The translations under genes and the position numbers were made by a program. The notes under the pieces were generated by a model, which did no database searches, was not told where the DNA came from, and saw only the letters and a list, made by a program, of their open reading frames with translations. Of a stretch of 11,768 nucleotides of DNA, positions 1-7,148 are shown piece by piece (the first letter of the stretch is position 1; the number at the start of each line of letters is the position of its first letter). Source of the DNA: CAWEEP01 sp963808125 (GTDB lineage Bacteria; Chloroflexota; Dormibacteria; Aeolococcales; Aeolococcaceae); NCBI GenBank assembly GCA_963808125.1, contig CAWEEP010000079.1, positions 1 through 11,768 on the forward strand, written 5' to 3'.

Positions 1-282
1 AGACTTTTCGATACCTAAGAACTTGGCAAGCGCCAACCCCCCCCAGCAGATGCCGAGCGTCGATGAAATATTATTATGCGCATACTTGAGGATCCGCGTA
101 AGTTCGCCCCAGTATTTCACATTTTCGAACGGCAATTCTTCCACAGGTGCGCCGGTCAGAAGAAGGCCGTGTTACCGTAACTTCGCACTTTCAGGTATCC
201 CAGGACGGTCGCTGGGGGGCATATTTCGCATGAGCCGTATCGAGCTTGCTCGATCAACCCAATGCAAGGAGGTGAATCCAAG
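1..282. other. Non-coding leader region upstream of the Flp pilin gene
   Basis: No convincing gene is seen here. The stretch is clearly richer in A+T than the rest of the window, as expected of a promoter and 5' leader. It holds an inverted repeat TTGGC-AAGC-GCCAA at 23-36, a run of eight C starting at 37, and a second inverted repeat ATCGAGC-TT-GCTCGAT at 239-254 just before the pilin ribosome binding site. A weak sigma-70-like pair, TTGAGG at 86-91 and CAGTAT at 110-115 with 18 nt between, is the best promoter candidate I can find, but it is poor. I looked for the conserved core of a cyclic-di-GMP (GEMM) riboswitch, a plausible control for a pilus, and did not find it. Confidence 0.5.
239..254 (+). 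repeat. Inverted repeat in the pilin 5' leader
   Basis: ATCGAGC and GCTCGAT form a perfect 7-bp inverted repeat around a 2-nt centre (or 6 bp with a CTTG loop), ending 11 nt before the pilin Shine-Dalgarno. It could be a 5' leader stem-loop stabilising a highly expressed pilin mRNA, or a protein-binding site. The sequence alone does not decide between them. Confidence 0.45.
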
Positions 283-486
283 GTGCTTAGCAATCTCTAC
301 CTTCGACTTCGCGAGCTCGCGATCCGCAAGGCCCAACTCGTCAAGGAAGGCCAGGAAGGCCAGGGCATGATTGAGTACGCCCTGATCCTGGTGCTCATCG
401 CTGTTGTCGTCATCGTCATCCTTACCGTGGTCGGCAACCAGGTCAAGAACGTCTTCTCGAACGTCAGCAACGGCCTGAACGCGTAG
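283..486 (+). CDS. flp: Flp family type IVb pilin
   Basis: This is a 67-residue precursor of the major subunit of a Tad (tight adherence) pilus. The Flp signature is present: a charged leader, then a G|QGMIEY cleavage site for prepilin peptidase after Gly26, with Glu at +5 and Tyr at +6. A hydrophobic helix of about 22 residues (ALILVLIAVVVIVILTVV) follows, then a short polar tail ending in NGLNA. The mature pilin would be about 41 residues, at the small end for the family. The start is taken as GTG 283 because a perfect Shine-Dalgarno AAGGAGGTGA (266-275) lies 7 nt upstream. The in-frame ATG at 262 sits in front of that site and is rejected. A strong hairpin follows the gene at 510-538, and two CpaE-like genes lie downstream on the same strand. 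The pilin is probably exported to the membrane and processed by a peptidase encoded elsewhere. Confidence 0.93.
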   Translation: MLSNLYLRLRELAIRKAQLVKEGQEGQGMIEYALILVLIAVVVIVILTVVGNQVKNVFSNVSNGLNA

Positions 487-509
487 GGGCCCATCGGGCT
501 CCGGTTGCC

Positions 510-538
510 AAAGGGGAGTCGCTTCGCGGCTCCCCTTT
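510..538 (+). terminator. Hairpin terminator or attenuator after the pilin gene
   Basis: AAAGGGGAGTCGC, loop TTC, GCGGCTCCCCTTT form a 13-bp stem with one T-G pair. It starts 23 nt after the pilin stop codon. The 3' side is only modestly U-rich (CCCCTTTCGCTTGT), so termination may be partial. That would suit a locus needing much pilin and little of the assembly proteins encoded from 603 onward. The stem would also protect the 3' end of a short pilin mRNA from exonucleases. Confidence 0.7.
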
Positions 539-602
539 CGCTTGTCCAAGCGGTCGCGACAGTGACGTCGCGGACGTACCAACGGCGACCTTTCGACGTA
601 CC

Positions 603-2456
603 ATGCCGCCAATGCAGGAGGGTTCCTCGGGCAGCGCCACCCGGGTGCTCATCGCCAGCGACGCCACCTACGCTGTTGCCAGGCTAGAGACCCTGGCCGG
701 TTACTCCGACCGGGTCATTCTGGTCGGCTTCAGCCGCGAAACGTCGGAGCTCGGCGAGGACATCCGCCTGCTGCGCCCCGACGTCCTGCTGGTCCACCAG
801 GGGTTCGGCCAGCTCGACATGGTCAGCCTCGTCGACGAGCTGGCCCGCAACGTCCCAGGGCTCGGGGTCATCGTCGTCCTCGACGCCCCCGACCCGGAGC
901 TCACCGCGCGGGTGACGGAGGGCGGCGCCGCCACCATGGTCGCCGACAACGCCGAGGGCCCAGATCTCATCGCCGCCATCGATCGTGCCGTCTCCATCAT
1001 GGCCCCGCCAACCGTCGCCGACCTGTCGGAGCCCCCACCTCTGGCGTGGACGCCGGAGCCGGCAACCGCCGCCGCCGCGGCGACGCCTCCCGACGCTGCC
1101 CCGCCGGCGCAGGCGGAACCCGCGCCGTGGGCCGGGCAACCGGAGCCGGCACCGTGGGAGGCGCAGGCGGAACCGGCGCAGACGGCGCCGTACGAGATCC
1201 AGCCGTCGCCCGCCGCACCGGCGCAGTGGGAACTGGCGGTCCCCGCTGGCGCGGAGCCTCTCCCGGAGACCGCGGCCGCCGCCCCCTCCCAGCCCACGTC
1301 TCCGGACACGGCGGCCGCCCCGTACCCGCCGGCGCAGGTCGTGCTACCGCCGTGGGAACAGCTGCCCTCCCCCGTCCCGGTGGAGGGCCCGGCCTCCGCA
1401 GCCACGGCCACCGCCGCCCAGCCCGCTCCGGCGGATGTGGCGGAGACCGGGTTGCAGCCGGCTGTTCCCGACGCGGCGGGCGCCTCCCCCACCGAGCTGG
1501 AGGCCACCTCCCTGCCGGCCGTGCCGGTGTTCCAGCTCGACGACGAATCCCTGGGGTCGGAGACCCCGATCCAGGTCGCGGAGACGCTGCTCGACCGGGT
1601 CCCGGAGCCGGTTGCCCGGCCACGGGTGGCCCGGCGCGGATCGAAGGGGCATGCCGAGCTGTTCGTCGTCTTCTCCGGCAAAGGAGGGGTGGGCAAGTCC
1701 GTCATCGCCACCAACCTGGCCGTCGCCCTGTCGGCCAAGGGCAACAAGGTGGCGATCGTCGACCTCGACCTCCAGTTCGGCGATGTCGCCGTGATGCTCC
1801 ACGCCGAGAACCACCCCACCGCCATCGACGCCCTGGCGCAGCAGGGGGAGCAGGTGGAGATCGAGTTCATTGAGGAGGTCATGGCCACCGGCCCGGAGGG
1901 CGTCCGGGCGCTCCTCGCACCCACCAGCCCGGAGTTCGCGGACCTGGTCAACACCGCGAACCTCCGGGCCATCCTCCGCGAGCTGGCCACCACGTACGAC
2001 CAGATCATCGTCGACACCCCCGCCCACCTCGAGGAGCGCAACCTGGAGGCCATCGAGACTGCCGACCAGATCGTCGTGGTGACCAGCTTCAACATCACGG
2101 CGATCAAGGACACCAAGGTGACCCTGAAGCTGCTGCAGTCCCTCGGCATCCCCAAGGAGCGGATCGCGCTCGTCCTCAACCAGACACGGGCCAAGGCCAG
2201 CTTCCCCCGCGCCGAGGTCGACGACAGCCTGCGTTTCCCAGTGGTGGCATCGCTTCCCTTCGAGCCCAGGATCGACGAGTTCATCGACGCCGGGAAGACC
2301 ATCGTCACGGCCGACCCCAAATGCGAGTTCAGCAAGCAGCTCCGCCAGCTCGTCGACCACCTCTCCCCCGCCGCCACGGCCGCCCCGCAAGGCGACCACG
2401 GAGAGCGGCCCCGGGCCGGAGCCAACCGCCGGCGTTTCTCGCTGGGGCGGAGCTGA
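603..2456 (+). CDS. cpaE: CpaE/TadZ-like protein: degenerate receiver, long Pro/Ala linker, MinD/ParA ATPase
   Basis: A 617-residue protein, about 200 residues longer than a usual CpaE. Residues 13-132 fold-match a response-regulator receiver, but the aligned phospho-acceptor position is His65 instead of Asp, the switch Ser/Thr is Leu, and the Lys is Asp115, so phosphorylation is not expected. Residues 136-345 are a low-complexity Pro/Ala/Glu linker with five spaced Trp residues. Residues 352-590 are a MinD/ParA-type ATPase: deviant Walker A SGKGGVGKS (358-366), VDLDLQFGD (386-394) with both DxD aspartates, and Walker B IIVDTP (468-473). The C terminus is a basic RRRFSLGRS tail. In Tad systems CpaE/TadZ places the pilus machine in the cell, usually at a pole. 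It lies 116 nt after the pilin gene and 28 nt before a second cpaE-like gene, so these two probably form an operon. No clear Shine-Dalgarno precedes ATG 603, so the start is approximate; ATG 612 is possible. Confidence 0.85.
   Translation: MPPMQEGSSGSATRVLIASDATYAVARLETLAGYSDRVILVGFSRETSELGEDIRLLRPDVLLVHQGFGQLDMVSLVDELARNVPGLGVIVVLDAPDPELTARVTEGGAATMVADNAEGPDLIAAIDRAVSIMAPPTVADLSEPPPLAWTPEPATAAAAATPPDAAPPAQAEPAPWAGQPEPAPWEAQAEPAQTAPYEIQPSPAAPAQWELAVPAGAEPLPETAAAAPSQPTSPDTAAAPYPPAQVVLPPWEQLPSPVPVEGPASAATATAAQPAPADVAETGLQPAVPDAAGASPTELEATSLPAVPVFQLDDESLGSETPIQVAETLLDRVPEPVARPRVARRGSKGHAELFVVFSGKGGVGKSVIATNLAVALSAKGNKVAIVDLDLQFGDVAVMLHAENHPTAIDALAQQGEQVEIEFIEEVMATGPEGVRALLAPTSPEFADLVNTANLRAILRELATTYDQIIVDTPAHLEERNLEAIETADQIVVVTSFNITAIKDTKVTLKLLQSLGIPKERIALVLNQTRAKASFPRAEVDDSLRFPVVASLPFEPRIDEFIDAGKTIVTADPKCEFSKQLRQLVDHLSPAATAAPQGDHGERPRAGANRRRFSLGRS
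1008..1637 (+). repeat. Low-complexity linker with recurrent P-x-x-W motifs in the first CpaE-like protein
   Basis: This stretch encodes about 210 residues dominated by Pro, Ala and Glu between the receiver-like and ATPase domains. Five Trp residues (149, 176, 185, 209, 251) sit in similar surroundings: LAWTPEP, PAPWAGQP, PAPWEAQA, PAQWELA and PPWEQL. The first three of the PAPW/PAQW units look like diverged short repeats. Trp is unusual in a disordered linker, so these are probably binding motifs and not plain spacer. The other two CpaE-like proteins in the window have only about 25 residues here. Confidence 0.7.
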
Positions 2457-2484
2457 GCCCCGGGGCCGGTCTGGAGTGTCCGAG

Positions 2485-3708
2485 ATGATCCGGGTTCTGA
2501 TCGCCGACGAGTCCCCTCGTGTCACCGACAACGTCGTGCGGCGTCTGAGCGCCGAGCCGGATCTGTTCGTCTGCGCCACCGCCGCCGACGGCGAGCTGGC
2601 GGTGCAGGAAGCCCTGCGGACGCAGCCCGACGTCGCCATCATCGACGCGGGGCTGCCCGGCATGGACGGCATCCAGACAACGGAGATGCTGGCCCAGTAC
2701 CTGCCCAGAACCGGCGTCATCATGCTGTCGCTGGACGCCGAGAACGAGGCTTTCCGGCACGCCATGCTGGCCGGCGCCCGCGAGTTCTTGGAAAAGCCGT
2801 TCAGCGGTGACGAGTTGGTCGCCGCCATCCGGCGGGTCCACGAGTTCGAGCTGCGCAAGCCGGCGCTCCCGGTCGGAGAGGCGCCCCCGAAACCACCGCC
2901 GGGCGACGGGAAGGTCTTCACCGTCGTCAGCGGCAAGGGCGGCGTGGGCAAGACGGTGATCGCCGTCAACCTGGCGCTGGCGCTGGCGCGGTCGCACCGG
3001 GTCGTTCTCGTGGACGGCTCCCTCCAGTTCGGAGATGCGTGCGCGCTCCTCAACCTGAACGTGGACAGGACCATCGCCGACCTCGCCGCCAGCGACGCCG
3101 TCGCCGACCGCGACGCGGTGCGGCAGGCCCTGGCCCAGGGGCCAGGAGGCCTCACGGTCCTCGCCGCACCCGCCCGCCCGGAGCTGGCCGACTATGTCAC
3201 CACCCAGCACCTGCGCGCTCTCATGGACGAGCTCCGCCGCACCTTCGAGTACATCATCGTGGACACCCCGTCCTACCTCACCGAGGTCAGCCTCGACGCC
3301 ATCGAGACCTCGGACACGGTGCTGCTCGTCTCCGACATGAGCGTCACCTCCGTCAAGAACGCCAAGCTGGTGCAGGGCGTGATGGAGGTGCTGAAGCTGG
3401 AGAAGGACCGTTTCGCCCTGATCCTCAACCACCGGGACGGCGCCAGCGAGATGGAGCGCGGCCATGTCGAGGGATTCCTGCGGACCAAGGCGCTTGCTGA
3501 GATCCGCCACGAACCCGCGGTGGTCGCCACGTCGGTCAGCCACGGCGTCCCCTTCATGCTCGGGCAGCCGCGCAGCCTCGCCGCCACCACCATCGCCGAG
3601 CTGGCCCGCATCCTGGTCCCCGATGCGGCGGGCAGGGCGAGCGGCAACGCCGACGACCCGTCCGAGGCGCTGAGGCCGCGCCGGCGGTTCGGCTTCGCCC
3701 GGCCCTGA
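2485..3708 (+). CDS. cpaE: CpaE-like protein: intact receiver plus MinD/ParA ATPase lacking the second DxD aspartate
   Basis: A 407-residue protein with the usual CpaE layout. The receiver (residues 1-120) is complete: acidic pair D8/E9, phospho-acceptor D54 in IIDAGLPGMDG, switch S82 and K104 in EKPF. The ATPase follows a short linker, with deviant Walker A SGKGGVGKT (149-157) and Walker B IIVDTP (257-262). The motif that reads VDLDLQFGD in both paralogues is VDGSLQFGD here (176-184), so the second Asp is Ser. In Soj/ParA and MinD that Asp is needed for ATP hydrolysis, from memory of the family, so this protein may stay ATP-bound or be inactive. The C terminus is RRRFGFARP. ATG 2485 is preferred because GGAG (2473-2476) lies 8 nt upstream; GTG 2476, three codons earlier, overlaps that site. 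It follows the first cpaE-like gene closely and is probably translated from the same mRNA. Confidence 0.87.
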   Translation: MIRVLIADESPRVTDNVVRRLSAEPDLFVCATAADGELAVQEALRTQPDVAIIDAGLPGMDGIQTTEMLAQYLPRTGVIMLSLDAENEAFRHAMLAGAREFLEKPFSGDELVAAIRRVHEFELRKPALPVGEAPPKPPPGDGKVFTVVSGKGGVGKTVIAVNLALALARSHRVVLVDGSLQFGDACALLNLNVDRTIADLAASDAVADRDAVRQALAQGPGGLTVLAAPARPELADYVTTQHLRALMDELRRTFEYIIVDTPSYLTEVSLDAIETSDTVLLVSDMSVTSVKNAKLVQGVMEVLKLEKDRFALILNHRDGASEMERGHVEGFLRTKALAEIRHEPAVVATSVSHGVPFMLGQPRSLAATTIAELARILVPDAAGRASGNADDPSEALRPRRRFGFARP

Positions 3709-3720
3709 GGGGAGCGCCGG

Positions 3721-3960
3721 CTACCTGCGACGGCGCCGGCACGGCCAGCTCGACAGCGCGGGCAGGGCGGCGAGACTGAGGGCGACGACGACGAGGAGGC
3801 CCGCCAGGACGGCGCACACCTCGGCCAGCTCGGTGTCACCGTGGACTCCCGCCAGGACAGCCCCGGCACCGAGCAACACGGCGACGAAGACGGCCACCCG
3901 CCGGTCCCGGACGTCCTCCCGGCTCGGCGGAGGCGCGCGATCCACGACTGATGCCCCCAT
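3721..3960 (-). CDS. Possible small two-helix membrane protein
   Basis: An open frame of 79 codons with a short polar N terminus, two hydrophobic segments (around VAVFVAVLLGAGAVLAGV and VCAVLAGLLVVVALSLAALPAL) separated by a polar HGDTELAE loop, and a basic WPCRRRRR end. This arrangement suggests a two-pass inner-membrane protein. ATG 3960 is chosen because AGAAG lies 9 nt upstream; ATG 3969 has no room for a ribosome binding site. It lies downstream of the third CpaE-like gene on the same strand, with a GC-rich hairpin between, and its stop is 12 nt from the stop of the convergent second CpaE-like gene. I recognise no family. In GC-rich DNA a spurious frame of this size is possible, but the clean hydrophobic pattern favours a real gene. 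Confidence 0.5.
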   Translation of the reverse strand: MGASVVDRAPPPSREDVRDRRVAVFVAVLLGAGAVLAGVHGDTELAEVCAVLAGLLVVVALSLAALPALSSWPCRRRRR

Positions 3961-4044
3961 GCAGCACATCTTCTTCTAACGCAGCGAACCAACCATGCGT
4001 GCGGAACCGGTCGTGACCTCACCGTCAATCCGCCGACGGCAGTA

Positions 4045-4067
4045 TCGCGGGCCGCGACGGCCCGCGA
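4045..4067 (-). terminator. GC-rich hairpin downstream of the third CpaE-like gene
   Basis: TCGCGGGCC, loop GCGAC, GGCCCGCGA form a perfect 9-bp stem starting 10 nt after the stop codon of the gene ending at 4077. No U-tract follows on the minus strand (TACTGCCG), so it is either a weak or factor-assisted terminator or an mRNA-protecting stem at the end of the ribosomal-protein/CpaE transcript. Confidence 0.5.
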
Positions 4068-4076
4068 CCTGAACGT

Positions 4077-5312
4077 TCAGCGGCCGAACAGGCCGCGACG
4101 CCGCTTCTTGTCGCCGCCCGCGAGCGCTCCCTGCTCCGCCGGCACCAGCCGCGAGACCAGTTCCCGAACCGCGCGGCTGATCTCCGCCTCGGGCTGCGTC
4201 TCCACGAAGAGGGTGCCGCGGTTCTGCCCCTCGCCGACGGCCCGCGGATCGTAGGGGATCTGCGCCGCCACGGGGACCCGGAGGTTCTGCTCGATGGCCT
4301 CCTTGTTGAAGTCGGAGTAGCCGTCGCTGCGATTGACGATGAGCATGACCCGCTCGGGATCGACGTTCAGGGATTCCAGGACCTTGAGGGTGAGGCGGGC
4401 GTTCTTGATCGCCGGGATGGTGAGGGCCGTGACCACCAGGATGCGAGTGGCGATCTCCATCACCTGGAGGGTGATCTCCCCGAGATGGCTGGAGGCGTCC
4501 ACGACGATGAAGTCGCACATCTTGCGCAGCTCGGTGAAGAGGTTGCGGATGTGCTCCGGGGTCACCAGGTCGGCCAGCTCGGGACTGATGGGAGCGAGGA
4601 GAACGCGGATGCCCGCCGGTCCCACCGCGAGGACGTCGTCCAGAGCCTCGCGATCAAGATGCTCCCGCGCGTCGACGATGTCCGTGATGCTGCGCGAGTA
4701 GTCGAGGTTCAGCATGACGCCGATGTCGCCGAACTGAAGGTCCAGGTCGACCAGCCCGATGCGGGCGTCCGTCTCCCTGGCCAACGACACCGCCAGGTTG
4801 GCGGCGATCAGGGACTTGCCGACGCCGCCCTTGCCCGAGTACACGATGAAGACGTCGCCCGGCCCGGTGCGGCCGGATGCCGCCACCGGCGGCTGCGCCT
4901 CGGCGGTCTTGGCCAGGAATGTCCCCTTCTTCTGCTCCAGGGCGTACACCCGACGAATGGCGGCCACCAGCTCGTCATGGCTGAAGGGCTTGATGAGGAA
5001 CTCGCGAGCGCCCGCCTGCATGGCGCGGCGCAGGTAGTCGCGCTCCCCCTGGACGCTCATGATGATGACCGGGCTGCCGGGAAGGTCCTGGGTGAGCTGC
5101 TCGGTCAGCTGGATGCCGTCCATCAGCGGCATGTTCACGTCGGTGAGGACGATGTCCGGCTGCAGCCGGTGCGCCTCCTCCACGCCCTCCTTGCCGTCGC
5201 CGGCAGCACCCACCACCTGGATGTCGTCTTCGAAGCTGAGCAGCTTGCGGAGATTCTCGCGCGTCGACGGGATGTCGTCGACGATGAGCAGGCGGATGGG
5301 CTGCACGGGCAA
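4077..5312 (-). CDS. cpaE: CpaE-like protein (receiver plus MinD/ParA ATPase) encoded directly after rplA
   Basis: A 411-residue protein with full-length CpaE architecture. The receiver (about 5-125) has the acidic pair D12/D13, phospho-acceptor D58 in LTDVNMPLMDG, switch S86 and K108, so it looks phosphorylatable. The ATPase has deviant Walker A SGKGGVGKS (159-167), VDLDLQFGD (188-196) with both DxD aspartates, and Walker B IVVDAS (269-274). The C terminus is basic, KKRRRGLFGR. The end of the receiver (AGAREFL-x-KPFS-x-DELVAAIRRV) is almost identical to that of the second CpaE-like protein, pointing to duplication. The start is TTG 5312, 6 nt after the rplA stop, or GTG 5306; neither has a strong Shine-Dalgarno, so translation may be coupled to rplA. 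Its place in a ribosomal operon is unusual. It may serve the Tad pilus or another membrane-localised system. Confidence 0.88.
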   Translation of the reverse strand: MPVQPIRLLIVDDIPSTRENLRKLLSFEDDIQVVGAAGDGKEGVEEAHRLQPDIVLTDVNMPLMDGIQLTEQLTQDLPGSPVIIMSVQGERDYLRRAMQAGAREFLIKPFSHDELVAAIRRVYALEQKKGTFLAKTAEAQPPVAASGRTGPGDVFIVYSGKGGVGKSLIAANLAVSLARETDARIGLVDLDLQFGDIGVMLNLDYSRSITDIVDAREHLDREALDDVLAVGPAGIRVLLAPISPELADLVTPEHIRNLFTELRKMCDFIVVDASSHLGEITLQVMEIATRILVVTALTIPAIKNARLTLKVLESLNVDPERVMLIVNRSDGYSDFNKEAIEQNLRVPVAAQIPYDPRAVGEGQNRGTLFVETQPEAEISRAVRELVSRLVPAEQGALAGGDKKRRRGLFGR

Positions 5313-5318
5313 GGCGGA

Positions 5319-6032
<714 letters not shown>

Positions 6033-6114
6033 CAGTCTCCTGTGGTCCTGGCGGGCCGGTTGGAGGGCCCTCCCACTTTCTGCGCAGACGCTGGCCTGCC
6101 GATCTCCTGGTCGC

Positions 6115-6543
6115 TTACGGTTGGACGGTCAGGCCCATGGAGCGGGCCGTTCCTTCGATGGTGTGCATCGCCTGCTCGACGTCGAAGGCGTTGAGGTCGG
6201 CGAGCTTGAGCTCGGCGATCTCGCGAACCTGCGCCCTGGTCACGCTGCCCACCTTGTCCCGGCTGGGATTCGCGGATCCCTTCTCCACCCCCGCCGCCTT
6301 CTTGAGAAGGTCGCCGGCGGGAGGGGTCTTGGTGATGAAGGTGAAGGTGCGGTCCTCATAGACGGTGACCTCGGCGGGGATGACGGTCCCCACCTGGCCG
6401 GCGGTGCGCTCGTTGTAGGTCTTGCAGAACTCCATGATGTTGAGTCCGTGCGGGCCCAGGGCAGTGCCCACCGGAGGTGCCGGCGTGGCCTTGCCCGCCT
6501 GGATCTGCAGGCGGATGACGGTCTTGATCTTTTTCTTGCCCAC
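6115..6543 (-). CDS. rplK: Large ribosomal subunit protein uL11
   Basis: A 142-residue L11 protein, the usual length. The N terminus KKIKTVIRLQIQAGKATPAP and PVGTALGPHGLNIMEFCKTYN are the family signature, and the C-terminal rRNA-binding domain ends with HTIEGTARSMGLTV. L11 forms the base of the GTPase-associated centre with 23S rRNA and contacts elongation factors. The start is GTG 6543, matching the family N terminus (MGKKKIK). Its Shine-Dalgarno AGGAGG begins inside the TAG stop codon of nusG, 17 nt upstream of the gene, so the two genes are probably translationally coupled. Longer in-frame extensions upstream overlap nusG and are not real. Confidence 0.97.
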   Translation of the reverse strand: MGKKKIKTVIRLQIQAGKATPAPPVGTALGPHGLNIMEFCKTYNERTAGQVGTVIPAEVTVYEDRTFTFITKTPPAGDLLKKAAGVEKGSANPSRDKVGSVTRAQVREIAELKLADLNAFDVEQAMHTIEGTARSMGLTVQP

Positions 6544-6560
6544 GCTGCTCTGCGCCCCTC

Positions 6561-7115
6561 CTAGCGAAGCCGCTCGACCTGGAGCAGGTCGAGCTCCACC
6601 GGGGTCTCCCGGCCGAACATGTTGACGAGAACCTTGAGCTTGCCCTTCTCCGGGTTGATCTCGGTGACCTTGCCATGGAAGTCCGTGAAGGGCCCGTCGA
6701 CGACGCGGACGTTCTCGTCGATCTGGTACTCGACCGAGACCTTGGTGGGGGCCTCCGCCTTGACCTGCTTCTGGATGCCCCGGATCTCGCTCTCGGCCAG
6801 GGGCACCGGCTTGTTGCCCGAGCCGACGAACGAGGTCACGCCCGGTGTGTTGCGGACGACGTACCACGACTCGTCGGTCATGACCATGTTGACCAGGATG
6901 TAGCCGGGGTAGATGCGCTTTGAGACGCGGCGGCGCTGGCCGTCCTTGATCTCCATGACCTCCTCCGTCGGGACGAGGACCTCGAAGATCTTGTCGTGCA
7001 TGTCCATGGACTCGACGCGCTTGAGGAGGTTGTTCTTGACCTTCTCCTCGTGCCCGGAATAGGCATGGACGACATACCAGCGTGCGTCGCCGATCTGGCT
7101 CACAGTTTCATTCAT
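6561..7115 (-). CDS. nusG: Transcription termination/antitermination factor NusG
   Basis: A 184-residue NusG. The NGN domain spans about residues 12-115 (ARWYVVHAYSGHEEKV, then KIYPGYILVNMVMTD-like core and VRNTPGVTSFVG). The KOW domain spans about 130-184 (VRVVDGPFTDFHGKVTEINP and ending in LLQVERL). NusG binds RNA polymerase at the clamp, increases processivity, and links to Rho or to ribosomal protein S10. It lacks the inserted domain and the long acidic N-terminal extension seen in some actinobacterial NusG proteins. It follows secE by 33 nt and directly precedes rplK, the classic order. No good Shine-Dalgarno precedes ATG 7115, so initiation may rely on coupling to secE. Confidence 0.97.
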   Translation of the reverse strand: MNETVSQIGDARWYVVHAYSGHEEKVKNNLLKRVESMDMHDKIFEVLVPTEEVMEIKDGQRRRVSKRIYPGYILVNMVMTDESWYVVRNTPGVTSFVGSGNKPVPLAESEIRGIQKQVKAEAPTKVSVEYQIDENVRVVDGPFTDFHGKVTEINPEKGKLKVLVNMFGRETPVELDLLQVERLR

Positions 7116-7148
7116 GGTGGTGTCAGTGACGGCAGAATTCCCTTGACG

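Noticed and set aside
1..282. Possible cyclic-di-GMP or other riboswitch before the pilin gene
   Set aside because: The conserved GEMM core bases are absent and no multi-stem fold with known motifs was found; only two simple inverted repeats are present.
701..2425. Very long open frame antisense to the first CpaE-like gene
   Set aside because: It mirrors the high-GC coding strand, has no family-like motifs and is rich in Ser/Gly/Arg repeats; the plus strand encodes a clear ATPase with Walker motifs.
1344..3155. 603-codon minus-strand open frame across both plus-strand CpaE-like genes
   Set aside because: It spans two unrelated coding regions antisense and shows no domain.
3714..3736. GCGCCG...CGGCGC stem between the convergent stop codons at 3708 and 3721
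   Set aside because: Only 6 bp with an 11-nt loop in GC-rich DNA and no U-tract on either side; chance is a sufficient explanation.
6050..6085. GGAGGGCCCTCC palindrome between rplK and rplA as an L1 autoregulatory site
   Set aside because: L1 sites normally mimic the 23S L1-binding stem and lie in the leader of rplK; no such resemblance could be shown by eye.
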